64,000 nucleotides of DNA from Neoechinorhynchus agilis (lineage: Eukaryota; Acanthocephala): contig CM121341.1 of assembly GCA_051530055.1 (NCBI GenBank), forward strand, positions 8,804,001 through 8,868,000. The letters run 5' to 3'. This document shows positions 1-14,200 of this stretch, piece by piece. A program made the translations under genes and the position numbers. Positions within the stretch are counted from its first letter, which is position 1; every line of letters begins with the position of its first letter. The notes below the pieces were generated by a model. It did no database searches. It worked only from the letters and a program-made list of their open reading frames with translations, and was not told the origin of the DNA.

Positions 1-28
1 TCTATAATTAAGCCATAGCTTTTTTTAG

Positions 29-3000
29 ATTAGCACTGATGTTTTAAAATCCTTTTTCGCGGCAGTAAATGTTGATATTCTTATTACGCAAAATTGTCAA
101 CATGAGTTCAAGCTACTCGTCCTAGCTGTTGATCAGCATAACACTTTTCAATGGTTATTTGAACGCGTAAGTAAAACTTAACAAAATGTTGTATTGTGAA
201 TCGATGTTTTTTTTGAAAAAAAAGGTTCTATCTTCTTTATATGGCGATCAAGAAGCGGCCATACTTCAATTGCGAACAATTAATCAAATTGCTAATAAAA
301 GATTAGCACAAATAAGCTTCGTAAGCATCTTAAAAGTATATGTGACTTGAGTTTCTTTAAAACACATCTTCTATTTGGAGCAACTTGCAACCTTTTTTAT
401 GTTTTTGATCATGGTTAAAAATCATTCTTGCCTTTTCTATCTCTATGATTGAATTTTGACTTTGTCGACTACATGCACTGGGAATAAGAATTTTATGATT
501 GCTCGTTACGCCACTATAATATTAAAATTGGAAAAGAAATCTTAGTTGCAAATTTAAAATATTCTTGTCTGAGCGAAAAGGCAGTTTTCTTTTACTTTGT
601 GAACGTAGGGCTGACCGTTAAATTTGACTGACTATTTTTTTAGAATTTATTAGGTTATTTAAAAGCAACCTTCTCAGTCATTGTCTGTCTCCATTTGTTC
701 TAACGGTTTCTGTCTAGATAGTGGAAATCAAGCAACTTTATCGCTCAATCGGTGCCACCGTTTTAAGGCCCACTGACTACTTTCAATCGAATCTACTATA
801 CCACCTGCCTGATTTTATCACAGCGTTCATTATATTAAAAGATCTTCCTCCTTTAAAATACTCATTGCTTCCTCTGTACTCGGATAAATGGGAAAATATA
901 TTTAATAGGTTAGTCTAAAGCTTGTTTCTAAAGTACGTTTTGTTCAAAAAACTCTAAATTTCTATTTAGTTTCATGTTGGAAATGGCGAGGATCAATGTT
1001 GATTGGAAGAGATCTTTAATGAGACTCTTAATAAAGGATGCATCAATCGAAGAAGTGGCCGAATTAAATGAACTGCTGTCAATTGCATTGCCTTTCAAGG
1101 TCATTAAAATGATTTAATTGTCCCTGTTTAGATTTTGTGTTTTTTAAATCAAATTTTGCTACCATCGACGCTTGAGTTGTTAAATTTATGGAACACTTTT
1201 ATTTTGTTTTTAACCTTGCCTTAATTTTTCAATTGTGAGATAATCGCTAAATAACTTCGTTTTCACTTATATCGAACGGCATTTAGCAATACGACTTAAT
1301 ATCTAGTCGATTGCTAAATGGAAGTTTATTCCAATGCATGCTCAAAAAAAGATGCCGGATACGTTATTAGAATGCGGCTAATGACACTACCCATAAAAAT
1401 AGAAATATCTATCATTAGTAGAAAATCTCTTGGGATAATCAAGTTAGAATTTTGGTGGGTGAACATACAAACTTCGTAAAAACTTACAAACAATGATTGA
1501 CGATGTGAGGTTACCACGTGAAATATTTCTGGGATTATATTTACCAAAATGTTAAGAAATATCTATGATCGTTAAAATTAGAGTGGAAATCCTGGCAACG
1601 TTCTATGAAGAAAAGTAGTTTGTAAAGTCACAGCTACACCAATCCTTGCCTTATTTTCAGTAAAACTCTAAATTTTCACTATACATAATTAAAGTGTTAA
1701 ACATTACAAAAATAATCATCGATAGAAAATCCTTCGGGTTATGGTGAAAATACTCCCGGTAATAGCATATTTGATTTAATGGAGATATTTCGAAGGAGGT
1801 AACCTCGATCCATCAGTCATTGTTTCGCAAGTTAAACAACCAATTGTCGGCAACCCACATTTTCCGAGCTTTGATTCTATTGCTCGTCTTTTCTATGGAT
1901 ATCAGCTAAAATGTTAAAATTTTATTCTTAGATAAACGATGACGTTTTCTCGGTCGAAAACTTAACGGACATCTCCAATCTTAAAATATTAATGGAAAAC
2001 ATAGATAAAGCAGTGAGCGTTTTGAATTCGGACAAAATTCGCCAACCTGGAATTCTTGTAATAAACAAGCTGAAAAATATTCAAATCGAAGTTCAAAGGT
2101 ATGTGTACCAATACGATTTTTCTGCTTAAAACCTGAAAAACATAAAGTGTGATAAATTCTTATAATACTTTTCGACGCCTACTACCTTCACTGATAGAAA
2201 TCACTAAAGAGATGAAACTGACTGATCATAAAATCTCAAATTTCAGCTCCGGTGAACAAGGGAACGTTTTAAAAATGGAGATAGAGGTAACTAATTGAAA
2301 ATTTAATGATCATATTATATATTTAAAATAGCGCTCGTTAATTGAAATAAAACTATGTCCAATCTTAAAATTAAACCAGTCACCCCTTGGGACGTACATT
2401 GAACTGTGTCGTCCCGAGTTAAATTGTATAACCAACAATGAGCAATTTAAATCAATACATTGGACTAGTATTAACGAAAAAGCAATACTCGAAATTTTAT
2501 CTCAACATCACAGTGCTTTCTCTCAAGAAAGATTTCAATTTAGATACCTTATAAAACGCATTAACAGGTTTGTATTTGCGCTGAACGAAAAATTGCTTAA
2601 TTTGTTGAAATAGATTGGAAATCACCTACTCGAACACAATCTTACGCTCTATAATATCTGAAATCTTGACTAATGCCAGAACTGATTGTCTATCTCCAAA
2701 AGTGATACAAAATTTGTGGATGTCCAAAAATGCAAATGATAGCATAAATAATTTTGAAGAGATGATCAATGAGGTTTGGCGATGACGATTTTTTTAGAGG
2801 AGAATCGACTGAAATTTTAGACGGAACGAACAATCTACAAGATTATGTTTATGCACGGAAATGTTCTGCAGAGATTAAAACTGATCGCAAGAATCGACTT
2901 TATCAATATTTCTCCAAAAAAGAAATATAACATTGATGCTAAATTTTTAAAGGAAAATGTCAGTGCTGCTTTGAGGCATTTTACATTCAGAATTTTTTAG

Positions 3001-5230
3001 TCGAAATCTATTAAATATTCATAGTTTGTGTGAGTTTGAAATGTTTTTTTATCTGGATCTAAACATTTTGTAATCATATAGTAAAGTCTTCAAGTAAATA
3101 ATAGAGCAGCTGGGAGGAACTTAAGGAGAAATGTCGGAAAATAATGATTCCGTACCCGTAAAAGTATATGTGCATTAGAAAATTGTGACTTTGCCCGTGA
3201 AAATCTTGTCAAAAAAAGAAAAACACCTTTTAGAGATCTTGACGGACGGTTTTGATAATTTTAAGTCACGATAAAATCCTTTAAATCTAAGAATAACGTT
3301 TTTATTAAATTTACTGTTATATTGTCTTTTTAAATAGCTTAAAACTAAATAAATACGCTTTAGTTTGACATTCAAAAAACTAAGTTCTCATCGATTTACG
3401 GAATGTACGAAGATTCAACAAGATATCTTAGATATATGTATAAAACTATTTTGACTGTGTGGCCGAACATGCGAGTGAGATAATTTTTGTTCTTAAGCTA
3501 TAACTTTTTTCGAAAACAGTTAACGAGACAATGGAAAATGTATCTTGATTTTATGGATCGACTTCTTTATGAAGCTATCGAATTCGCAATCAAGAATTCT
3601 CTTCTTTGCGTCTACAAACTATTCGAGCCAACTCATGCAAATTCAAAACAAATAGTCTTCTACGTCTCGACGGAGTTGTTGAAAGGAAAAGATGCCGATG
3701 CTCAACCGTTCCTTAAGGTATCTCCTATGTGTTCTCCGGTATTTTCTAAACTAACAATAACAAAAAAGATTGGGTTATGTCCTTCAATTGACCAAATTCA
3801 AGCAAATCTCCAGACTTTATGTGTCGATCAACTGAGAAAAAATATTCGACGCATCAACGGTTTCTGTTGTGTGTTCTATGAGCAGCACCGAAAAAGAGAT
3901 ATTGCTAAGTCGTGTGTTGAATCGATTGCGGTTCGTGGAATTCAGGCACAGATTCAAGAACTTGCCACCAGTTATTTCGATCAAGTCAGAAAGGTTTTCG
4001 ATTCCATCCTCAATAAAGAGTACAACGGGCTCCTTAATACGGTTAATCTCGAAGCATTTACCCATGGAAGTTCGACTGAAGAAACGAACCAAATGATCAG
4101 CCACGCACTTAAAACGTTGGGTTCAATCTCTTTTAAGTCTACATTTCTGATATACCTTTTCGGTCAAATTTAGCTACTACAATGTACAACAAAATATCAC
4201 TTCTATTCCGGATAACGTCAAAATTGGTTGTTTTCTATTCGATTGTAGGACACTAAAGAGCAAGCTATCCGGATTGTGCTCATCTGGAGCGCTTACTTGT
4301 CAGAAGTTTGTAACAGTCATTCTCGAAAACGTGGTGGCGAAGGTCCAGCGTTTCGTAAAGCTTTCTACTGAAAGGTGAGCTTTAAATGAATTAAAATCAA
4401 TTTATTCCTACTTTTCACTTCTATCTGATCTATTTTAAGTTCAATTTGTCAGAATTTATGCTAAGATTTTAAAGAAAAAGAAATTTTGTGATAAATACGT
4501 ATTTCAACTGGTAAAATCGTCATTGTGCTAAAATTTGCTAGCTTAATTAAAATATGCTTGAGCTTGGTGGGTTTGAATATTTATTTTTGTTTTATGCGGA
4601 TTTTTTTACAAACCATTAATTTTTTGAAAATCAAAAATATTAAATACAATATTTATCAATAAGATCTGGTTTTTAAGTGATAATTTATTGCCCTTCTTAA
4701 AGCAAACTTAGCTTCCCGTTGCATGGCAAAATTGAATAATTTTCATATTTCTCTGAGCATAGGTTTCGATATTGTCCTACAATTTACAAGGACCTAAAGC
4801 CTTACAGCGAGTTTATTTCGTCCATTAACGATCAGACAGCCCCCGTCGAAAATGCACTGGCAGAGATTGATGAGCTACTAAATCTTCTAAAGAAACATAA
4901 TTGCAGTTTGGACCGGAAAGTAGGTGTTTTTTAAGGATTGCAAGGTGATAGGATAATCCTTTTATAGAGCTGGAATCAATTTTTGCGCCTGAAAGATGAA
5001 TGGGCAGATCATCGAAAACGATTAGAGGATGCTTCCGATCAAGAAGCTTTTGTTAAGATTAAATTCCGATACCAAGTAGAAGAAGATATTGAATGTTGGT
5101 TAGATCAGATTGCGCTTTATTCTGCTGGCTTCGAAGAGAAATGCCCCAGGGAACCTAATATGTCGATAGAGAAAGTAAATTCCAGCATAAAGTTTTCGTC
5201 ATTACATATGAATCAATGTAGGTCAAACAA
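29..5230 (+). other. Dynein tail (DHC_N1 region)
   Basis: This is the N-terminal tail, which in the family binds intermediate and light chains and the partner heavy chain. It is split into many short exons. The best-preserved piece runs from about 3498, where the reading frame contains [20 protein letters not shown]. Two exon joins are unclear: near 2950-3110, where the frame meets a stop unless a donor is used earlier, and near 4130-4255. A short exon at about 3108-3156 reads [17 protein letters not shown] and fits between them. Confidence 0.7.
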
Positions 5231-8200
5231 GAATTGAACGATTGGATTGACCTGGCTATGGACCTATCACACTTTAGGACACATTTTGTGGAAGCTCTTG
5301 ATGATCTTGACATGAAACGAACTCTTGACAGGACGGACGAAGCATTTATTTTGGTAGGTGAAATTTTTTATACGATTGTTTAAGTACAAAAATGCATGAA
5401 TGTGCAAATTGCATCTGATTGTTGAAACTGTTTCTCGTGCCGGAGCTAATCATTGGTTTAAAAGCCTTTTAGAAGTTGAAATAAGCATCCCTTTAGAAAG
5501 TGGAAAAGATAATTGAGATTTGGGCACGGAAAGAGGAATATGATATAAAAAGGAAGGAATGGGACACTGTAACTTTTGGTGATTTGGACATGAATGATGT
5601 TGAGGATTTCGTAACCTACAATCACAAGCAAATAGTGGCATTTGCAGGCAGTCGCGACGAATCGGTCTGTGATATTTAAAGTCCTTCGTAAGATCATCAA
5701 GCCTTACCTCGTTTTTAAGTTCGCGGATTTACCTGTATTCGACTATATTCTAACTGAATTTGGAATGCTGAAGGGCATGCTGACAGCATTATCCGCACTA
5801 CACAACCCTTTCATGCAACGTCGTCATTGGAAAATTATCAGCTCATTGACCGATCGGAAAATCGATCATCAAGTGACGAGTCTTACACTTAGTCAAGTAC
5901 TTGACTTAATCAAGGAAAATATCGGTCAGGTGATTATCGACGTATCAGAGACGGCATCCAAGGAGAATGAAGTTGAGAAGGTAAGACTTTTAATTTTTAA
6001 AGCAAAAAATTAAATTCGTAGGTCTTAAATGGAATTGACCAACATTGGGCATCGACAACGTTTCAAATAGTACCGAGCGGAGAATATACTTCAAAAATTA
6101 AGTAAGGCTTAGAGCATGGTTTATTCACGTTTATTTATCTGCGATATTAAAGAATGCTCGATATGGTTATTGATTTGGCAGTCACTACTCAAATCCAAGT
6201 CTCAACCCTGAAGGGTTCGAAATATGCTGTACATTCAAAACCTAAAGTTGAATATTGGGATAGGATTTCTAGAGATGTCACAGAACTATGCGATGTTCTG
6301 TCTAACGTACAACGAAGATATCTTTATTTAGAGGTGAGTTTGAGTGAAAAAATTATTGGGCGCAGTTTTCTACATTAAAAAAAAGTTTCAGTACTTCTCT
6401 TATAACCAAATGACTTTGGAATCGAAAAGTTTACAGAATAAGATTGCAGGTTCATGTCAAAAAATTGCTAGAGATTCTTAGGGGTTTCCTGAAGCAATTG
6501 TTTAGATAACCAAATGATGCCTTCCACTTTGAAATGTAAGTAATGTTAAAGGCATTCCAGAAGTAAATGAAATTTCTGGGCATACTTCTATCAAAATCGA
6601 AATTTAAGCTTTGAACAGTATTGAAACTATGACTGCAATTGCTTAAGTATCTAGAGTGGAAAGCAAATTGTTATATTTGAATTTTTGAAAAATGAAAAAC
6701 AAAAATCACTCGTCGATAAATAAATTAGTTCTACCCCGGTATTTAAGTCAATGAAATGCATTTTGAAAAGTTTAGGGGTTATTTCGTACGCCTGATGTAA
6801 CAAAGGAAATACCCACTGAGGCCAAACAATTTGAAAAGGTGGATCATACATGGTTAGCTTTGTTAAGAATAATAAAGGACAGAAGTTATATTCCGAAGCT
6901 AGTCGAATCAACGGGTACCTAAGAATTAGTTAAAAGTAACTTATTCGTTGAAATATTAAAACATTTAAGGGTTGATAATGAAATTCAAAGAACTGTTGGA
7001 TTGGCTCGAGCGAATCCAAAATAAACTGGAAATTTATTTGGAAACAAAGCGTGGATTGTTTCCAAGATTTTATTTCATCTCAGACGATACACTGGTTGAG
7101 ATACTGAGTCTAACTTCAAAACCTCAAGCAGTCCAAGTTTATCTCAAGATGTTGTTCGATAACATCGCCGCTCTTCAAATCAACAATGTAAGCAAATCCG
7201 TCAATTTTCTTGACAAAACGACGAATGTTTTAAGGGAATGGCGAATGCGCTTGTATCCAGCGAACAGGAAATAATTCCACTTATCAGTCCGGTTGCACTT
7301 ACCGGGAATGTTGAAGTAAATAATCAGATTTTGATTTATGAGATAATTCATTAGGTGAACATCGTAGAATTGGCTAAGAGAATTAGAAAACTCCATGACT
7401 GAGACTGTTAGACATAAGATCTACGGGACACTCACAGCATGGGCAAAATTAAAGAAGGAAAGCAGATTGAACATTATTAAGCATTATCCTGGTCAAGTCA
7501 GTTTAGCTAAACTACCGTTTTTTCTGCTAAAACACACTGAATTTAGTGCTTAGTGACCACTGGGGAAATTCAATGGACTTCAATGGTATCTAACGCATTG
7601 TTGAAATCTAATGGTGGACTCGCTAAAGTTGAGAGTTCTCACGTAAGTCACGAGCTTAAATCTCGATTTCCGCGTATGGTTGACCTTTAGTCGAGTTTAC
7701 TCGAAGAGTACTCAAAAATGATACAACATGCAGATTTAACTGAACTCGACCGTCAAAAACTTATCGCTGTCGTCACAAAAGAAGTTCACGGACGCGATGT
7801 TTTGAGAGATCTTGTAGCTCAAAATATTCGCGATATCAATGCTTTCGAATGGATAAAACAACTTAGACAGTATTGGGAACCATTTGAGGTAACTAAACCG
7901 ATTTTCTACTCGGAGTATGAATTTTCGAAACTGAAGCGGATCTCGAGTCTGAGATAATGTGGAAGTCGGAAAGGTTTTGTCAATATTGCAATTAATAACC
8001 CTTTATAAATTATACTTTACTAACAGATCGTTTTCAATTTCGAAATGTTCATAGAGACATCTATAAATTGCCTGAATCGGTTATTTATAAAAAATTGAAC
8101 TTTTAATTTTAAGAAATTAAATACTGAAACGATCATCTTGTTAACTCGAAACTCACTCTATAAATTCATGTTTATCTTTCAGCATAAAAAATTAATTTTT

Positions 8201-11200
8201 TACTTTTAGAACGCGGGTGAACATTGCACGATTCGGCAACTGAACACTTTATTTCGCCATTGTTACGAATATCTCGGATGTTCCACACGACTCGTAATGA
8301 CACCTTTAACGGATAGGTCGGTGTTTATGTTTTAATTCATTAAATATCGATCATAGGTGCTATATGACACTCACTGCCGCATTGAATCTTTATCTCGGTG
8401 GATCGCCAAAAGGTCCCGCAGGAACAGGAAAGACCGAGACTGTAAAAGACTTGGGAAAATCGCTTGGTGTTTACGTAGTCGTAATAAATTGTTCAGAAGG
8501 TCTCAACTATAAACAAATCGGCAAAACCTTGTCTGGAATAACCCAAGTATTTCTGGGTTTTTTCATACAATAGAATTTAAATCTCGTTTTAGTCTGGATC
8601 TTGGGGGTGTTTCGACGAATTTAACAGAATTAACGTCGAAGTATTATCCGTCGTGGCTCAACAAGTTAATGGAATATTAGACGGAATGAGGAGTGGCAGA
8701 AAAAGTGTTTTACTCGATGAAAAAGTAATTCCTTTAATGCCCTCATCCGGAATATTTATTACAATGAACCCAGGTGAATAAAAGCTTATTTTTAAGTTTT
8801 AAAAGGTCAATTTTTTAAAAGGTTACGCCGGTAGAACAGAATTGCCGGATAATTTGAAGTCACTATTTCGACCAATTGCAATGGTCGTGCCTGATTACAG
8901 TTACATCGCAGAGATATTTTTATTCGCCGAGGGATTCACTAATACAAAGGTACTTTTTTCTTGGAAGCACATTAATTTTTGTAAGTTTCGAAATGTAGAA
9001 TCTTGCTAAGAAGGTGTGTGCTTTATATCAATTGGCCGATCAACAATTGTCGAAGCAACCTCATTACGACTTTGGACTGAGATCAATGACATCTTTGTTG
9101 CGATACGCAGGAATGAAACGTAGTCAGATGGAGCTACTGGACGATGAAAAGATTCTTGAAATGGCTATGACAGACGTAAATGTTCCTAAACTAACAAAAG
9201 AAGATTTAACGCTATTCAATGCGATTTGTGCGGATATATTTCCGTCAATTGAAAAAAGTGATACACTTGGAGCAAAAATGGTGTCAGTTTTAGAAAAAGC
9301 AGCCACCAGTACCCGAGTGGTTGCAACTGAATCACTCATTAAAAAAGCAATTCAGTTGTTCAATACGAAAATGACGAGGCATTCCATAATGCTCGTGGGG
9401 AGTTCCATGACGGGAAAAACCACTTGTTGGCGTTTACTACAAACTGCATTAAATGACACGAATGTTTCTTCGCAAATTGAGGTTTGGCACAGTTTCAAAA
9501 ATATTTTATTCATTTTCTTAGGTTTTCAAAATTAACACAAAAGCCATAAACGAATCGGAAATGTTCGGTAAGCTTAATTTAAGCAGTGGAGAATGGAACG
9601 ATGGTATCCTTTCGAGCATTATGAGAAGCGTTTGTCAAAGTATTGATTTATCTGGCTTTTAATTTAAATTTTATCGATTGCTGAATAGATAATCTGGAAA
9701 GTAAAAAAGCATGGATATTATTCGACGGACCTGTAGATGCTGGTTGGATAGAAAACATGAATTCTCTTATGGATGATAATAAAATACTAACTTTGGCGAA
9801 CGGCGAGCGAATATTGATGCCATCTGACAAAGTGTGTCTCCTTTTTGAAACCGAAGATTTAAAAGTTGCTTCGCCCGCAACGGTCTCTCGATGTGGTATA
9901 ATATTTTTCGACAACAGTGATCTGTCATACAAGTCACTTATAGACGATTGGATCAACAAATTCAAACACGTATGATTTATATCTTAGAAATACGAAACAA
10001 TTCACATCGCTTTTCATAGAATGAACAGACAATATTGTCGAATTTATTTTCTAATATTTTTGATCGGATACTGACTTTTAAAAATAATCAAAAAAATGAA
10101 TTGCTTTTTAAAGATCCTATAAATGCATTTTTATCGCTAACGTGGTTATTTAATGAGCTTAAAACTAATATAGAAGCAGATTTAAATGGAGTACAAATGG
10201 ATGATTTATTAAAGAAACTATTTATTTATTGCGCTATTTGGACTGTTGGTGCTAATATGACTGAAAACGGCAGAAAAGGCGTTGATTCGATTGTTAAGGA
10301 GATGGACCGAAGTATTCCCAATCGTGATACAATTTACGAATATTATGTGGATTTTATTTCTATTACTTGGAAACATTGGGAGGATTTAGTAGATGAGCAG
10401 AAATTTGTTATGCATCCTGGGACGCCGTTTTATCAATTAATAGTACCAACGGTGGACACTACCAGGACGGCATCTATATTAGGATCTTTTATGGATCTCA
10501 ACCGTCCTATACTTGTCATTGGACATGTTGGAACAGGAAAAAGTTATATCTGTAGGAACATAATAAATCAAAGAATCAAAAAATTGGACGCTACTTCAAT
10601 GGTAATCTTTTTATCCGCGCAAGTAAGTATTTCACAAATTTTATTATAGGATACATTTTCTTTTATTTATGTAGACAACAGCAAAGTACATTCAAGACAG
10701 CATTGAGTCTTCAATGAAAAAATTTGGACAGGGCGTATTGAAACCTAAAGATGATAAATCAATGATAGTCTTTCTGGACGATATAAACATGCCACAAGCC
10801 GATATTTATGGATCTCAGCCACCTTTGGAACTATTAAGACAAGCTATTAATGAAGGTTGTTGGTATGACAGGGAAACTCGAAAACTGAACGAGCTAACAG
10901 TATGTCTTTTTGAATGTGAAACCAATAAAATAATTCAATTTTGTAGAATATCTCATTCCTTGCTGCAATGGGAGTTTCTGCAAACGCTAGTGAGCCAAGA
11001 TTGATTCCAAATAGATTGAAGAGTAAGATGTGCACAATGGTTTTGAACACCCCATCGGTAATTATTACTATAATATCATATTTGCTTATTTTGACTCCTA
11101 AAATAGTGATTTTCTAGTATACTTGTTAAAGATCTTAGGCAGAAATTCTAACATTTAATACGCTCAAATTTCAGTTTAAACTTTTGCAATACACCAACTC

Positions 11201-14200
11201 AAATTGCTCATTTTCTGACTTTTTATCAAAAAATAGACAATTTGCACAACTGTTTTTAATTTCCAAAATATTAGCTGCTTGGGGCATGTTCTGAATTATT
11301 AGACCAATCAAATGACGCGATGATATAATAAATTAAATTTCGATCTTGGGTATTGTATTTACAATGAAATAGCGACTAGGATTCCACCAAATAACTTACG
11401 ACATATATTTCCAATCAAAAAGTATTATTGTATCAATTGCTAAATGTTAGCTTATCTTAGAAATATTACACTAAGGTGGAATTACATTCGCTCTAATATA
11501 ATAGCGAGATCCCTCACTGAAAAAAGGGAAAAACACCTCTTAGTGCTGTGGAATAAGGTTCTGCAATCACATAAATGGTCAACAGTGATCGATACTAAAT
11601 GTTTTTTCTCTCTCGAGAAATCGGGATTCGGTCTATCATTAATCACGCACGAGTTTAAAAAATTTAAGCCTAAATCAATTCAGTGTCTGCGGTTTAAAAA
11701 TAATAATACGGCCGAGATGCAACATTTTAAATGCTAACACTTTTAGGACAAAGAGCTTCATAGGATATACGGAGCATTGCTCGGCCCACAACTCAAATTG
11801 GCTCCGGACAATATAAGAAAATTATTCAATAAAATAATAGACGCTACGATTGACCTATTTAAAAAATTCACAAAAACATTTTTACCTGTTCCAGCAAAAT
11901 TGCATTATATGTCAAATCTGCGAGACGTGGGAAAAGTAAGTTAATAGTTTTTGTTTTAGAATTAAATTGCATTGTGGACGTAAGGTATGTGAAGGTCTCG
12001 CTCGATTCAACACGGATATCCACACTTCGGAAATAAGTTGCCTTAAACTATGGCTGTTTGAATCTTACCGATCATTCTTTGATCGACTTATTAGTCTGGA
12101 CGACCAACAGTCTTTTTTTCAACTGATCACAGATATCAGCTCTACTCACTTCGAGATTCCGATCAATCAGCTATGCTCTGAATACAAACCATCTATATTC
12201 AGTAAGTAGACGAATTGTTCTTACATGAAAGTTGAAATCAAAAAATAGCTGATATTTTGAATGCAAAAAATATTTACGAACTTACTGATGGCAATAAAGA
12301 AAATGCGCTTAAGAAAAGAATAGCAAATTCATTGAAAGAGTTTAATAAAACACCAGGGATAACTGAACTCGATGTTGTTTTATTTGAGGACGCTATTGAT
12401 CACGGTAAGCAATTTGTATGAACGGTATGCATTACAAGCACTGTTTTCAGTGATAAGAATTGTACGAGTTCTTCAGCGCCCAAGGGGAAATTTGCTTCTG
12501 CTCGGAATCGGAGGATCAGGAAGGCGAAGTCTCGCAAAACTCGCTGCATTTATCTGCGAGTATCAAACCGTTCAAATTCAAGTGTCTAAACACTACGGTC
12601 TTAGTGATTTTAGAGAAGGTTTTTCACCTTCTTAAATTTCATTTTAACTCACGATTAAAATAGACATAAAAAAGATGTACAAGACAACAGGGTTGAACAA
12701 TCGCGAAGTTGTATTTATTTTCAATGACTCACAGATTCTGCAAAATGAGTTTCTTGAAGATATTGGGAACATTTTAAATGGAGGAATCGTACCGAATATA
12801 TTTTCAGCTGATGACATGGAGCAAGTACGTAAATTAGATTAGTCGAATTTTTGAATTGTTTAAATCATCATTATAGATTCGAAACACTCTTGAAAGGGTA
12901 GCTAGGCGTGAAAATATTTCAACTACAATATCTTCCCTTGTGGATCTTATGTTGTCGCGAGTTAGGGCAAATCTCCATATTATATTATGTATGAATCCGA
13001 TGACTGAAGAGTTTAGGTATTTAATGGCAAATTTTATATTTAGTTAACAAAATTTTTAGAAATTATGTGAGATTGTTTCCGTCGTTGATCAGTTGTACAA
13101 CTATTGATTATTTTGGACCGTGGCCACAAGAAGCACTTGTTGAGGTGGCCATTAAACAGTTTGAGCTTTATGATCTTTACCCGCACAACGACGTATATAG
13201 AAAGTTAATAAAAATCAGATAATTTTATTTAAATTTAGAGATTAAACGTGGTTACTGATGCGATTGCCGCCATTCACATCAAGGCCGACGAATTCTGTAA
13301 TAAAATGATGAATACAATTAACCGAGTAGCCTACGCAACTCCTTCAATTTATTTGCAATTTATCAAATCAATAAAATTGTAGGTTTAATTTTATATGCAT
13401 TAATTTTTTTAGTGTTTGTCTTTGGTATATAGAACTTTGACGAAACGTCGAGAGGAAGCGCATCAACAAATAAATAAATTGACAAAAGCATTGAAGAAAG
13501 TGGAAGAGACGAAACGGATCCTTACTGAAGCTTCTTTGAATTTAGATGGAAAGCGTGAAATTGTTGCTTCTTATCAAGCCAGTTGCGAAGAATTCTTGGT
13601 CGAATTGGAAGAGCAGAGAAGAGAAGCTGCATCACGTCAAAAGGTTTCTTTTGTTTATACTTTTAATTAATAATTTTTTTCTAAAAATACAGAATGTAAC
13701 TAGCCAATCAGCAAAATTGCAAGAGGAAGAAGTTTCTTGCAAAGAGATTGCGTCTGCCGCAGGAGTGGAGTTAAACGAAGCGATGCCAATGCTGAACGCC
13801 GCAATCGAAGCACTGAATGCATTGAGCTCAAGAGATATAAATGAAATCAGTTCTTACTCACATCCTCCCAAACCAGTGATGGAAGTCATGGGTGCCGTAA
13901 TGATATTAAAAAAGAAAAATCCAGAGTGGAGTGAAGCCAGAAGAGATTTACGTAAGATTATATTTTGGGAAATAAAGATTAAAAATTCCAAACATTAAGT
14001 TGACACGAATTTTATAAAATCACTGATCAATTTCGATAAAGACCATATTCCTGAAAATGTTCTAAAGAGAATTGCTCAAATTATTAAAAAGCCTTCATTT
14101 AATCCAGTCGATATAGGTATTTGCTTTCAATTACGAAAAAATCAAATAACTCTAAAAAAAAGGAAAAACATCAACTGCAGCAAAATCCGTATGCGCGTGG

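Noticed and set aside
3817-4104. Antisense and alternative frames overlapping dynein exons
   Set aside because: Shadows of the real reading frame, which carries dynein tail similarity.
11444-11737. 97-codon frame as a dynein exon
   Set aside because: Dynein homology passes directly from the exon ending near 11059 to the exon starting near 11747; this sequence does not match the expected region.
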